64,000 bases of DNA, from the NCBI GenBank assembly GCA_937902735.1, contig CALELS010000016.1, forward strand, positions 1-64,000, in the 5' to 3' direction. This document shows positions 8,250 to 17,025 of this stretch, piece after piece. The position numbers were made by a program, and so were the translations under genes. Position 1 is the first letter of the stretch. Each line of letters opens with the position of its first letter. The notes under the pieces are model-generated. The model was not told where the DNA came from. It ran no database searches and saw only the letters and a list, made by a program, of their open reading frames with translations. The stretch comes from an uncultured Caryophanales bacterium. Its GTDB lineage: Bacteria; Bacillota_I; Bacilli_A; RFN20; CAG-826.

Positions 8250-9224
8250 ATGAAAAGCAAAAAGATTTTATTAGTGCCGATTGTTGCTATTTCATTAACA
8301 GGCTGTAGTGGTGTTCATCACGACATAAGCGAATACATTCTTACAGTTAAAAAGCGCAAACCAGATTTCACCATTTTGCAGTTAACAGATTTCCATTTTG
8401 GTGAAAAAGATAATCTTGAAATACACAAGAAGTTCATTGATTTAACTATTAAAGATGCGAATGCAGATATGATAGTAGTTACAGGTGACTTATTTACTTT
8501 TGCATCAAGAGATACCGCTAAAGACGTATTTAAGTTTTTAGATTCATACAATATCCCTTGGACTGTTACATGGGGCAATCATGATGAACAATGTTATTTC
8601 TCCATTGATTGGGTAACCAATTTACTCAATAACTATGGAAGTAATTGTTTATTCATTGATCATCAAGATGATGATGTTCATGGAAATGCAAACTTTGCAA
8701 TTAATGTCATGGATGGAGAAACTATTTTTGAACAATTAATTATCATGGACAGCAATAGATATAACTTTGCTACTATGGGATATGACTGCTTCAAACAAGA
8801 TCAAATCGATTGGTATGCTTCTTTAATTGACTATACAAAGAAACAAAATAATGATGTAGCAGTTGATTCGTTAATGTTCTATCATATTCCTCTTCCTGAG
8901 ATTGATGCTGCATATGACATAGGAAAAGATAATTTATTGTTTGGCTCAAAAGGTGAGAAGTGTTGTCCACCAAATAGTGACCCAGGATTTTTCAAGGTAA
9001 TTAAAGAAAAAGGCAGCACAAAAGCCATGTTTTTCGGGCATGACCATGATAATGACTTTGGTGTTAACTATGAAGGAGTTGATTTTATTTATGGTACAAA
9101 ATCAACAAATTTAGTCTATTACACCGAAGACAAACTTGGTGGTCTAAAGATTAAAATTGATGCAAATCACGCACTTGATTATCAGCAAATCTTGCATACC
9201 TATAGTCAAGTCGAGGGTAAATAA
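8250..9224 (+). CDS. Metallophosphoesterase lipoprotein
   Basis: A lipoprotein signal ends in LTGC (Cys19). The calcineurin-like phosphoesterase motifs follow in order: TDFHF (about 46-50), TGDLF (77-81), GNHDE (109-113), YHIP (near 211) and GHDHD (near 263). These are the ligands of a two-metal centre. The substrate could be a phosphomonoester or phosphodiester outside the membrane; family members also include purple acid phosphatase-like enzymes acting on nucleotides. The length of 324 residues fits the family. AAAGGAAA lies upstream of the ATG. The next gene, 2 nt downstream, encodes a multi-pass membrane protein and is likely co-transcribed. Confidence 0.85.
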   Translation: MKSKKILLVPIVAISLTGCSGVHHDISEYILTVKKRKPDFTILQLTDFHFGEKDNLEIHKKFIDLTIKDANADMIVVTGDLFTFASRDTAKDVFKFLDSYNIPWTVTWGNHDEQCYFSIDWVTNLLNNYGSNCLFIDHQDDDVHGNANFAINVMDGETIFEQLIIMDSNRYNFATMGYDCFKQDQIDWYASLIDYTKKQNNDVAVDSLMFYHIPLPEIDAAYDIGKDNLLFGSKGEKCCPPNSDPGFFKVIKEKGSTKAMFFGHDHDNDFGVNYEGVDFIYGTKSTNLVYYTEDKLGGLKIKIDANHALDYQQILHTYSQVEGK

Positions 9225-9226
9225 TT

Positions 9227-10114
9227 ATGAAACTATCACGTAAAGTCACAATTATTACATTAAGTGTTCTTGCAATATTTGCTTCACTATTTACAGCGTA
9301 TGCATCTAACTATTTCTTTAATGATGTTTTAAATAAAGCAATCATTACTGAAAATACAATGATTTTAATTACATTACCTGCTCTTCTTCTAGCATCTACA
9401 TTTATTGTTGATTTCTTTTATGTCTTAAGACTTTATAAAAGACCAAAGACATTAAAGAGACATTCAAGATTATATGTGATCATTAATATGGTTATTCATA
9501 TTCTTGGATTTATTCTTTCTATTGTCGGTGGACTTGTTGCTTATGGAACTTTAATTAGTGATTATCCATTTACAGCTTATCCACTTGTAATGATGCTTGT
9601 TCATCTTGCTTTATTAGCAGCAGATATTGTTGCTTTAGTCTTTGTTTTAAGAATGAAGAATGATGAAGAAAGATTCAAAGTTAAAGTTGGTCATGTATTT
9701 AAGACTATTGGTTGGTTCTTATTTGCATGTCTAACATTCAACAGATTTGGTACATTACTTGTTTCTCCAATGTTTATCCAATGGAGAACATTAGACTTAA
9801 CATTTGTATTCTATTTATTTTTAGCAGTACCAATGCTATTTGGTGTATACAAAGTTTTAGTTGAATTAGGAGTATTTAATAAGAAAGTTGTTAAGATTGC
9901 TGTTTCCTCTTCTCTTATCGGCTTTATGTTAATTACTGGACTTACTAGTATGATTTTAGGATTAGTTGAACCTGTATTTATATCCGCTATCAGTGTTTCG
10001 ATGCCTCTTGAAAGAATGGCATCACTTCCAGTTGAATTCCCAATTCATATCTTATCTTATATTGCTGTTGGAGTTATCTTACTATTTCAAGCAATAAGAA
10101 CTAAAAAAGATTAA
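9227..10114 (+). CDS. Multi-pass membrane protein of unknown function
   Basis: The 295-residue protein has about seven hydrophobic helices (roughly residues 7-28, 42-62, 83-106, 120-142, 160-182, 190-210 and 225-290) joined by short, mostly basic loops such as RLYKRPKTLKRHSRL. No motif identifies a family. It starts 2 nt after the stop of the metallophosphoesterase lipoprotein and ends before a strong terminator, so the two form an operon. A transporter or a membrane partner of the phosphoesterase are both possible, and nothing in the sequence decides. Confidence 0.6.
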   Translation: MKLSRKVTIITLSVLAIFASLFTAYASNYFFNDVLNKAIITENTMILITLPALLLASTFIVDFFYVLRLYKRPKTLKRHSRLYVIINMVIHILGFILSIVGGLVAYGTLISDYPFTAYPLVMMLVHLALLAADIVALVFVLRMKNDEERFKVKVGHVFKTIGWFLFACLTFNRFGTLLVSPMFIQWRTLDLTFVFYLFLAVPMLFGVYKVLVELGVFNKKVVKIAVSSSLIGFMLITGLTSMILGLVEPVFISAISVSMPLERMASLPVEFPIHILSYIAVGVILLFQAIRTKKD

Positions 10115-10141
10115 TTTCACTAATCTAAATCAATAAATTAT

Positions 10142-10166
10142 GGGACGCGTTAATTCGCGTCCTTTA
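10142..10166 (+). terminator. Intrinsic terminator
   Basis: GGACGCG and CGCGTCC form a perfect 7-bp stem with loop TTAATT, followed by TTTAACTTTG. Confidence 0.85.
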
Positions 10167-10231
10167 ACTTTGTTATTATCAAAAAATAATGATTGAAATT
10201 ATATATTAAAGTTGTATTATATATAAGACTT

Positions 10232-10307
10232 GGGCCTGTAGCTCACCTGGGAGAGCGCCTCCATGGCATGGAGGAGGTAGCCGGTTCGATCCCGGTCAGG
10301 TCCACCA
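10232..10307 (+). tRNA. tRNA-Ala (anticodon GGC)
   Basis: Acceptor GGGCCTG pairs with CAGGTCC through one G-T pair; anticodon loop ATGGCAT; T-arm CCGG-TTCGATC-CCGG; CCA encoded. Confidence 0.95.
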
Positions 10308-10320
10308 GGATAGATTTGAT

Positions 10321-10341
10321 CTATAAGTATGATGCTTATAG
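10321..10341. repeat. Perfect inverted repeat downstream of tRNA-Ala
   Basis: CTATAAG and CTTATAG flank 7 nt. It lies between tRNA-Ala and its terminator and may mark an RNA processing site. Confidence 0.5.
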
Positions 10342-10362
10342 TTCACGGGATAAATACGCGGG

Positions 10363-10395
10363 AACAACCTCTACTGAAGAGGCTGTTTTATTTTT
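10363..10395 (+). terminator. Terminator of tRNA-Ala
   Basis: AACA-A-CCTCT pairs with AGAGG-C-TGTT (one mismatch) and is followed by TTTATTTTTG. Confidence 0.75.
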
Positions 10396-10542
10396 GATTC
10401 TCCACAACTTTGTGGGATGAATATTATATAGATATTCTTTAATCTAAAATAAAACTTTATGAAACAAAAGTTGATGACTAAAGTCTAATTTATTGATTTT
10501 TTAAGTTGAGAGTATAAAATACTTCTCAATCAGGTAAATATT

Positions 10543-11418
10543 ATGGCAAAAAGGAAATTTGGTAGAGTATCTCTTATTTCACAATTAAATATCTTTAGAC
10601 TTGTATATAGATTGACTTTGTTTTTGGTGGCTGGTGGTCTTTATGCTTGGTACAAGATTACAAATATTCAAATATTTAATAACATATGGGTCGGTTTCTG
10701 GATCCTTTTAGTTATTGTAGTATTGCTTGCTGTTGAGATGATTGAAAGATTTTTCCCAGTCAAAACCTCATCAATGGGTAGTCAAAAACAATTTAAACGA
10801 AACTATCTTCCAAGCGGACAAGACAAACCTATTCTTCAATCTTGGAAAGCAACAATGACTGTTGTTATATCATGGGTAGCTTTGAATTTGGTCTTTGGAG
10901 TTTTATATTTCTTTAAAATTTTTGATAGTGGAGCAATGATGTTAATCGCCCTATTCTACGCTGTTTCTGATATGATTTGCATTCTTTTCTTCTGTCCATT
11001 CCAAACATGGATGATGCACAACAGATGCTGTGGAACTTGTCGTATTTACAACTGGGACTTCATCATGATGGCCACACCACTTGTTTCGCTTCTTGTTATT
11101 CCAGGACACTTCAATGTCTTTAATAACATGCAGTGGGAATGGGCTCAATGGTATATTATCTTTAATCCATTTATTTATATCTTAGTTGGTTTATCGCTTG
11201 CCTTATTTATTCGTTGGGAAGTCACTTATCGTAGACATCCTGAAAGATTCTCCGATAAAACAAATATGAATATTAGATGTGTGAACTGTAAAGAAAAACT
11301 ATGTGCTCACAAAAAACAATTACAAGTTCTCTTAAGAGAAAGTGGTAAATTAATTAGAGGATTCTACGACGCTGAAAGTGTTATAAAAGAAGACGAAAAT
11401 GATAAAGAGGGTTCATAA
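10543..11418 (+). CDS. Conserved-looking membrane protein with two Cys clusters
   Basis: The 291-residue protein has five to six membrane helices (about residues 25-45, 52-70, 105-125, 135-155, 175-195 and 205-225). A loop carries NRCCGTCRIYNWD near residue 164, and the soluble tail carries RCVNCKEKLCAHKK near 246, both able to bind metal or form disulfides. I do not recognise the family by name. Upstream, 10506-10529 can form a hairpin (TTGAGA/TCTCAA) that encloses AGTATAAAATA; a weak AGGT site lies 8 nt before the ATG. The end of the gene overlaps a terminator. The following STAS-kinase gene begins 58 nt later. Confidence 0.65.
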   Translation: MAKRKFGRVSLISQLNIFRLVYRLTLFLVAGGLYAWYKITNIQIFNNIWVGFWILLVIVVLLAVEMIERFFPVKTSSMGSQKQFKRNYLPSGQDKPILQSWKATMTVVISWVALNLVFGVLYFFKIFDSGAMMLIALFYAVSDMICILFFCPFQTWMMHNRCCGTCRIYNWDFIMMATPLVSLLVIPGHFNVFNNMQWEWAQWYIIFNPFIYILVGLSLALFIRWEVTYRRHPERFSDKTNMNIRCVNCKEKLCAHKKQLQVLLRESGKLIRGFYDAESVIKEDENDKEGS

Positions 11419-11436
11419 ACCTTCTTTTTCTTTTTT
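11405..11436 (+). terminator. Terminator overlapping the stop codon of the previous gene
   Basis: AAGAGGGTT and AACCTTCTT pair through one G-T pair around a 4-nt loop and are followed by TTTCTTTTTT. The TAA stop codon sits at the loop and 3' arm. Confidence 0.65.
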
Positions 11437-11476
11437 GTTTAACGAAAAAGAATTAAAATCTAAAAGAGGAATATTT

Positions 11477-12628
11477 ATGAGATACGATTTTAATAACGAA
11501 ACAATGCACCTATATTTTGAAGGTGAACTAAACTCTTATAATGCAGATAATATTGATGCCGAAATTGCTAAGATATTAGAAGATAAAACTCCTAAAGCTT
11601 TGATTTTAGATTTTGCTAATCTTAATTATATTTCAAGTGCAGGTTTAAGAATCATCCTTAAACTTAAACAAAAATATAATGATGTAACAATTATTGAAGC
11701 GAATTTAGAAGTTTATGATGTTTTATCAATGACAGGTTTTACTAATATCCTTGATGTTAGAAAAGCCCTTAAAAGAGTTTATATCAACGGAGCTCAAGTT
11801 ATTGGAGAAGGTTTCTTCTCAACTGTATACCGCGTTGATAAAGATACAATTATTAAAGTGTTTAATCGTGTAAGTGATCCTGAACAAATTGAAAGAGAAC
11901 TCAAACTTGCAAAACAAGCATTTGTCTTAGGAATTCCAACCGCAATATCTTTTGATATTGTCCGTGTTGATGATAAACTCGGTGTCCGTTTTGAAATGCT
12001 TGATTGTAAATCTCTTAAAAATGTCTTTATTGATAATGAAGATAAATATGATGAATTAATTAAAAAATATGTCGCTCTTCTTAAGAAAATTAATACAACA
12101 GAATGTATGGATCCATCTATTCCATCTATGAGAGCATTCTTCTTAAGAAAACTTGAAGTAATCAAAAAATATTTAAGTGACGCCCAATATAAAAAGATGA
12201 AAGGAATGCTTGAATCACTCAAAGATTCAATGAATTTCATCCATGGTGATTGTCACTTTAAAAATATTATGGTACAAGGTGAAGACTTCCTTCTTATTGA
12301 TATGGATACATTATCAAGAGGCGAAGGTATTTTTGAACTTGCTCTTTTAAGAGCACCTTATGTTGCCTTTGAAGAAAGTGATCCAGGAAACTGTGAGAAG
12401 TTCTTGGGCGTTTCCAAAGAAAAGTGTCTAAAACTATATAATGATCTCGTTAAAGGTTGTTTATCTAATCCAGATGAAGAAGCTTTTGAAAAGATTGAAC
12501 TTCTTTGTCAATTTCATATGGTGTGGTGGAACGAAACCAATACACCAGATAATAAATATCGTCATGAATGGGCTTTGAAGAGGTTCCTAACTCTTTTAGA
12601 TAAATATAACGATTTAAAGATTAAATAA
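11477..12628 (+). CDS. STAS domain fused to an aminoglycoside-phosphotransferase-like kinase
   Basis: From the ATG at 11477 (AGAGGAA 7 nt upstream) the protein has 383 residues. Residues 1-100 are a STAS domain with PKALILDFANLNYISSAGLR, whose Ser is the phosphoserine position of anti-sigma antagonists. Residues 105-370 are a protein kinase-like/APH fold: VIGEGFFSTVYR glycine loop, DTIIKVF Lys, NFIHGDCHFKNIM catalytic loop and LIDMDTLSRG metal site. This STAS-kinase fusion exists in other anaerobes and is thought to act in signalling rather than drug resistance. A longer frame reaches back to 11399 but has no ribosome site. The mutT-like gene starts 1 nt after its stop, suggesting a two-gene operon. 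Confidence 0.8.
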   Translation: MRYDFNNETMHLYFEGELNSYNADNIDAEIAKILEDKTPKALILDFANLNYISSAGLRIILKLKQKYNDVTIIEANLEVYDVLSMTGFTNILDVRKALKRVYINGAQVIGEGFFSTVYRVDKDTIIKVFNRVSDPEQIERELKLAKQAFVLGIPTAISFDIVRVDDKLGVRFEMLDCKSLKNVFIDNEDKYDELIKKYVALLKKINTTECMDPSIPSMRAFFLRKLEVIKKYLSDAQYKKMKGMLESLKDSMNFIHGDCHFKNIMVQGEDFLLIDMDTLSRGEGIFELALLRAPYVAFEESDPGNCEKFLGVSKEKCLKLYNDLVKGCLSNPDEEAFEKIELLCQFHMVWWNETNTPDNKYRHEWALKRFLTLLDKYNDLKIK

Positions 12629-12629
12629 T

Positions 12630-13028
12630 ATGAAAAGAGAAGTATTTGTAGTCGCTGGAGCGATTATCAAAGATAATAAAGTTTTTGCTGCTCAAAGAGG
12701 AAACCATGGAGAAACCAAATTCAAATGGGAATTCCCTGGCGGTAAGATTGAACCTGGTGAAACTCCTGAACAAGCTCTTGAAAGAGAGCTATTTGAGGAA
12801 TTAAAGATTAAAGTCAAAGCTTATGAGTTAATTACATCAATTGTGGATGAATATGAAACTCAAATCCTCCACATTGATACATATCGATGCGAGCTTATTG
12901 AAGGAGAACCAACCTTAACTGAGCATATCGATATGGTGTGGTCAAATAAAGTTGAATTAGATAAATTAACCTTCTCCCACGCTGATGCCCCAACATTAAA
13001 AATAATTAAAGAAAAATATCTAAAATAA
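12630..13028 (+). CDS. mutT: MutT-type Nudix hydrolase (8-oxo-dGTP diphosphatase)
   Basis: The 132-residue protein carries a perfect Nudix box from GGKIEPGETPEQALERE through LFEELKI (about residues 36-59), with the Gx5Ex7REUxEExGU pattern that binds Mg. Upstream AAQRG and KWEFPGG, with Trp-Glu-Phe before the box, are typical of MutT/CTP pyrophosphohydrolases that remove oxidised or damaged nucleotides. It begins 1 nt after the STAS-kinase stop, so translation is probably coupled. A bidirectional terminator follows. MutT is favoured over a broader dNTP pyrophosphatase because of the small size and the EFPGGK context. Confidence 0.85.
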   Translation: MKREVFVVAGAIIKDNKVFAAQRGNHGETKFKWEFPGGKIEPGETPEQALERELFEELKIKVKAYELITSIVDEYETQILHIDTYRCELIEGEPTLTEHIDMVWSNKVELDKLTFSHADAPTLKIIKEKYLK

Positions 13029-13064
13029 AAAGACTATCTAGACTAGAAACCTAAATAGTCTTTT
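13029..13064. terminator. Bidirectional terminator between convergent genes
   Basis: AAGACTAT and ATAGTCTT form the stem around a loop that itself contains TCTAG/CTAGA; A-rich on one side, TTTTCT on the other. Confidence 0.75.
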
Positions 13065-13071
13065 CTAATTC

Positions 13072-15045
13072 TTATTTATTCTTTGAAATAAATAAAGCAA
13101 ATTCGATAGGAGTATTTAATTTACCTAATTCTTCATTAGGAATAACAATTGAGAATTCTTCTTCAACATTAGAGACAACTGTCATATATGAGAATGAATC
13201 TCCACCCAAATCTAAGATGAAGTGGTCAGTATTAGCAATCTTAATATTTGGATCACCAATAGCTTCTCTGAATAATTCAGTCACTCTTTTAATGATTGGT
13301 TTAAGTTTTTTAATTTCTTCTTCATTGATTTCAAGGTTAAATCCACCAGATAAATCAGTAAATTTCTCTGGATGAGCTTCAAGCATATTAACTACTTGAT
13401 AACGTTTAACCTTCATCGAAGAATTGATTGGAAATGCTTCCATGGAAAGAAGAATTCTTTGAGGTCTAAATGTTGGAGGAAGTTGATTAATAATCTCAGT
13501 CATCTTTCCTTTAGCAACTTTCATTTCTTCTGTTGAAAGACCTTGTTTTAAATCGATAACAAGTTCAAGAACTTCTTTATTTTTACATTTGATAGAAATT
13601 AATAAAGCATGGTTAATTTGTTCAACAGCAGTAAATCTTTTTTCAATTTCTTCAGGATAAATGTTTTCACCATTGGAAGTGATAATAACATCTTTAAGTC
13701 TCCCTTTAATATAGCATTTATCATCTTGATCTAAACGGGCAACATCACCAGTATGGAAATATCCTTCCTCATCAAGTTTTGTAGGTACCTTTTTACCCTT
13801 CAATAAGCAAAAAGAGTGGATTTGTGGCGATTTAACGCACAATTCATGGTCTTCTTTAATCTTATAAGAAACGTTCATTAATGAATGACCAATAGAACCT
13901 TTGTTTCTAACTTTTGGATCCATTGAAAGTTCAACGGAAGTAACACCAATTTCGGTCATGCCATATCCATTATAAAGAGGATAGCCAAGACCATTCATTG
14001 TTTCTAATGTATCTGGTTCAAGATAACTACCACCAGCAATGCAGTGTTTGATATCATGACCAAGGACTAAATCTTGGATCTTATTTTTAACGATCTTCCA
14101 ACTTGCTACACCAGCTTCTCTTTTTGAGATTTTGCCGTTATTGTAATCCATGAATTTTTTAACGGTTTCTTTAGTCTTATCATCAAGTTTTGAATAAGCA
14201 ATTTTGAATGACTTACTTACTGATTCAAAGAATAAAGGAACTGAGTAAATATGACTTACATGGTATTTCTTACAACATTTGACAATTTCTTCACTGGAAA
14301 TAGTTTTTGGAAGTACAAGACACATTCCAAAGAATGTATACCATAAGAAGTTTGCAATGAAACCAAAGATATGAGCAAAAGGAATAATAATCAAAAGACG
14401 AATTCTTCCATATCTTTTGGTATACATGATAGTTCTACTCTCAGTAGGCATATCAATAGCAGACATAATCTGGTGATTAACATTTTCACCAGTATAAACA
14501 AATATTCTTGAATCTGATGTAGTTCCACTTGTGCAAAATGCAATTTCGTTTTCGAAATCATCTAAAGATTCAATTTCTTTTTCTAAGATAGCATTTAAAA
14601 CATTTACAGAGCGAACTTTGTAAGTTACTTCAGTATCAGAAATAATTGCTTTAGCATCACTTTCTTCTAATAAGTAATTAGTATCTTCTTCGTTTAATAT
14701 TGAATTGATAACTACTGGTTTATAACCAGCAATTAATACACCCCAGAAATATGTTGGCCAATTAATGGAGTTAGAGATTTTAAGTCCGACAAAACTTCCT
14801 TTCTTGACGTCCTTTAGTTCATTTTGAACATATGATGCACATTTTAAACATAAGGATCTATAGTCGGCATATTTGAGTATGACGGTTTTACCATCATTTG
14901 TTTCGTAGATGAAGGCTTCTTTGTTTTTTGAGAATTTAAAAGGTACTTCAAATACATTTCTAAGGGTATGCTCTTTATTCTCGATGGACTCAGCCATATC
15001 GTAGATTTTGTCAAAACCCTTATTTAAAACTACTGGTCTATTCAT
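13072..15045 (-). CDS. AMP-dependent ligase fused to a C-terminal acyl-carrier domain
   Basis: The 657-residue protein is an ANL-superfamily adenylating enzyme. Seen motifs: AFCTSGTTSDSR phosphate loop (about 168-180), YNGYGMTEIG (near 355), YFHTGDVARLD (near 420) and GRLKDVIITSNGENIYPEE with its catalytic-hinge region (near 435-455). Residues 580-657 form a carrier domain with LGGDSFSY, Ser617 being the probable phosphopantetheine site. It thus activates a carboxylic acid and loads it on its own carrier, as in stand-alone NRPS-like or acyl-ACP ligases. No product can be named, because no condensation or reductase partner is nearby. No Shine-Dalgarno site is seen before the ATG; TATATT lies 9 nt upstream on this strand. 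Confidence 0.8.
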   Translation of the reverse strand: MNRPVVLNKGFDKIYDMAESIENKEHTLRNVFEVPFKFSKNKEAFIYETNDGKTVILKYADYRSLCLKCASYVQNELKDVKKGSFVGLKISNSINWPTYFWGVLIAGYKPVVINSILNEEDTNYLLEESDAKAIISDTEVTYKVRSVNVLNAILEKEIESLDDFENEIAFCTSGTTSDSRIFVYTGENVNHQIMSAIDMPTESRTIMYTKRYGRIRLLIIIPFAHIFGFIANFLWYTFFGMCLVLPKTISSEEIVKCCKKYHVSHIYSVPLFFESVSKSFKIAYSKLDDKTKETVKKFMDYNNGKISKREAGVASWKIVKNKIQDLVLGHDIKHCIAGGSYLEPDTLETMNGLGYPLYNGYGMTEIGVTSVELSMDPKVRNKGSIGHSLMNVSYKIKEDHELCVKSPQIHSFCLLKGKKVPTKLDEEGYFHTGDVARLDQDDKCYIKGRLKDVIITSNGENIYPEEIEKRFTAVEQINHALLISIKCKNKEVLELVIDLKQGLSTEEMKVAKGKMTEIINQLPPTFRPQRILLSMEAFPINSSMKVKRYQVVNMLEAHPEKFTDLSGGFNLEINEEEIKKLKPIIKRVTELFREAIGDPNIKIANTDHFILDLGGDSFSYMTVVSNVEEEFSIVIPNEELGKLNTPIEFALFISKNK

Positions 15046-15111
15046 AATAAAACAAATATATACTATATATTTTCAAAAATAAAATATATTTTGCTTTTTA
15101 TATATCTTTAC

Positions 15112-15117
15112 TATAAT
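15112..15117 (+). promoter_or_regulatory. -10 box for the tRNA-Leu pair
   Basis: TATAAT lies 8 nt before the first tRNA-Leu; the -35 region (TTTTGC/TTGCTT near 15089-15096) is weak. Confidence 0.5.
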
Positions 15118-15125
15118 CTTATCAT

Positions 15126-15208
15126 GCAGTGGTGGCGGAACTGGTAGACGCGTAAGAATCAGAATCTTATGCCTATGCGTACGAGTTCAAGTCTCGTTCA
15201 CTGCACCA
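15126..15208 (+). tRNA. tRNA-Leu (anticodon CAG)
   Basis: Long variable arm of a class II tRNA, acceptor GCAGTGG/TCACTGC, anticodon loop ATCAGAA, T-loop TTCAAGT, CCA encoded. Confidence 0.93.
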
Positions 15209-15209
15209 T

Positions 15210-15296
15210 GCCTCTGTGGCGAAATTGGTAGACGCAGTAGACTCAAAATCTGCCGAACGCGAGTTCGTACCGGTCCGAGTCCGGTCAGGGGCACCA
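15210..15296 (+). tRNA. tRNA-Leu (anticodon CAA)
   Basis: It begins one base after the previous tRNA. Class II variable arm, acceptor GCCTCTG/CAGGGGC, anticodon loop CTCAAAA, CCA encoded. Confidence 0.93.
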
Positions 15297-15306
15297 GATG
15301 ATTAGA

Positions 15307-15329
15307 AACCTACTCGGTAGGTTTTTCTT
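15307..15329 (+). terminator. tRNA-Leu terminator overlapping the end of rmuC
   Basis: AAACCTAC, loop TCG, GTAGGTTTTT. The arm encodes the last residues and stop codon of the opposing rmuC gene. Confidence 0.75.
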
Positions 15330-16536
15330 CTTTTTCTTCTTCAATTAATGGAGTGGAAGAAGTTGAAATAGATTCAAATTTAGAATTGATTCTTTCTACT
15401 CTTGAATCAAGTTTTTCTCTTGTTCTTGATGCAAGTGCAAGTTGAGAAGAGAATTGTTCCCATTCACGTCCAAACATTTCGAAGTCTTTGCCTAACTTTG
15501 CAAGATGTTTGGAAATTTCTTTTACATTTTTAGCCCTCTCAACTTCGATTCTAACCATATTGATGGTTACTAATATTGCAGGAAGAGTTGATGGCGAAGT
15601 CAAAATGACTTTCTTCTCACGAGCGTACGCGACAACTTCGTCAAGTTCGTGGTGAATAAATGCAAATACTCCATCGTTTGGAATAAACATTAATGCTTCG
15701 GGAGCAGTTTTGCCTTCAACAATATATTTATCTTTAATAACAGTAATGTGTTTCTTAACTGCAAGAGCAAATTCTTTCTTGTAAGTTTCTTTTTGAGCTT
15801 CATCTTCAGCATCAAACATCTTGTTATAGTCTTGAAATGGGAATTTTGAATCAATACAAATCATCTTGTTTGGTTCAGGCATAAAGACAACAGCATCTGC
15901 TCTAACATCGCTTCCATCTTTAGTTTTCTTCATTGTGTATTGTTCTTGATAACAATTCGCGGTATCACCAAAAACATTATGAAGAACCATGCTTAATTGA
16001 TATTCACCATATTGACCTCTGGATTGATTGCCTTCTAGTACATTCTTTAAAGAAACAACATCTTTTGATAAGCTTTCAATATTTTTTTGGGCATCATCAA
16101 TTGCTTGAAGTCTTTCTCTAACTTGAGCAATGGTTTCGGTGGTGCCCTTAAAACCTTGTTGAAGTTTTTCATCAACCTTCTTATTAATCTCGGCTAATTT
16201 ATCATCAATTTGTTTTTTTACAGCATCAAATCTATTTTCTAATGAAGTTGTAATATTTCTTTGGAATCTTTCTAATTTCTCATTATTTGCTTCATTGGTT
16301 TTTAAGGTTTGCTCGTTAACTTTGTTCATTTCTTTTGAAAGAGCTAATTCAACATCAACTTTCATTTGATCGGATAACATTTCAATTTGTTTTGAAAGCA
16401 TTCCAATTTCTTTTAAATCCATAGGAAGTTCACTCTTTTTAGAATCTTTTACTAAATTGATAATCAAAAGAACAATGGAAATAATGGCTCCAACTAGTAG
16501 TAAAGAACAAAGAATAATTGTTGTAATTTCGAACAT
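15310..16536 (-). CDS. rmuC: DNA recombination protein RmuC
   Basis: The protein starts with one membrane helix (about residues 4-28), continues with a long coiled coil (40-150) rich in Lys and Glu, and then the RmuC nuclease-like core with NQSRGQYGEYQLSMVL, VRADAVVFMP, ICIDSKFPFQDY, MFIPNDGVFAFIH and ILTSPSTLPAILVTI. In other bacteria RmuC limits inversions at short repeats and is a membrane-tethered PD-(D/E)XK-like nuclease. I use the ATG at 16536 because GAGG precedes it by 9 nt; the 5 codons upstream begin with TTG and contain the ribosome site itself. Promoters for this gene and the divergent small membrane gene share about 120 bp. Confidence 0.9.
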   Translation of the reverse strand: MFEITTIILCSLLLVGAIISIVLLIINLVKDSKKSELPMDLKEIGMLSKQIEMLSDQMKVDVELALSKEMNKVNEQTLKTNEANNEKLERFQRNITTSLENRFDAVKKQIDDKLAEINKKVDEKLQQGFKGTTETIAQVRERLQAIDDAQKNIESLSKDVVSLKNVLEGNQSRGQYGEYQLSMVLHNVFGDTANCYQEQYTMKKTKDGSDVRADAVVFMPEPNKMICIDSKFPFQDYNKMFDAEDEAQKETYKKEFALAVKKHITVIKDKYIVEGKTAPEALMFIPNDGVFAFIHHELDEVVAYAREKKVILTSPSTLPAILVTINMVRIEVERAKNVKEISKHLAKLGKDFEMFGREWEQFSSQLALASRTREKLDSRVERINSKFESISTSSTPLIEEEKEEKPTE

Positions 16537-16643
16537 ATCTAAATACCTCAAAATAATATTATCTTATTTCACTTTATTATTTAATCAGATTTTAAAAATG
16601 TGAGAAAAAATAATATTACTTACGATTTTTATTAAATCGTTTG

Positions 16644-16649
16644 TATAAT
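16644..16649 (+). promoter_or_regulatory. -10 box for a leaderless transcript
   Basis: TATAAT ends 6 nt before the ATG at 16656; no Shine-Dalgarno sequence fits between. Confidence 0.55.
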
Positions 16650-16655
16650 TACATT

Positions 16656-17015
16656 ATGGAAATTGACGAACTTAATGATATTTCTACTGATAATCTAGCG
16701 ACCGAATCACTTGATGTCACTAATTATAAAGTTTCTGATGAACTTGATGTTGGTGAGAATAATGTTGACTATCCATTATCAAGTTACGCTAGAAGCAAGA
16801 AGGTAACCAAGGCTATCAAAATTATTACAACAACATTTGCTATTGGTGTAACTGGTCTTCTTGGTGGAACAATGATTGCTTCTTTATTTGGAATTAATAC
16901 TTCTAGTGAAGAAGAAGTTTTAAAAACAGAAAAAAATGAAATAAAAGAAAAAGAAGAGGAAGAAGAATCTAAAGCAATTTATGTGATTAGCTCTTCGGTA
17001 AACGAAACAAAATAA
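16656..17015 (+). CDS. Small single-pass membrane protein upstream of MscS
   Basis: From the ATG at 16656 it has 119 residues: an acidic N-terminal region of about 50 residues, one hydrophobic helix (about 57-80, IITTTFAIGVTGLLGGTMIA), then a Lys/Glu-rich stretch. I recognise no family. It is 10 nt before the MscS-type channel gene and ends in the ribosome site AAGGAGG of that gene, so it is probably co-transcribed and could be an accessory subunit. The start at 16656 is chosen because TATAAT lies 6 nt before it, and the frame upstream begins with TTG inside that box. Confidence 0.6.
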   Translation: MEIDELNDISTDNLATESLDVTNYKVSDELDVGENNVDYPLSSYARSKKVTKAIKIITTTFAIGVTGLLGGTMIASLFGINTSSEEEVLKTEKNEIKEKEEEEESKAIYVISSSVNETK

Positions 17016-17025
17016 GGAGGTTCTT

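Noticed and set aside
10193..10420. 75-codon open frame with PVAHLGERLHGMEEVAGSIP
   Set aside because: It is the translation of tRNA-Ala(GGC), a well-known false protein.
12630..13028. Second ACP/MutT-like role in drug modification for the STAS-kinase pair
   Set aside because: The kinase has an APH fold, but the STAS fusion points to signalling; resistance cannot be supported.
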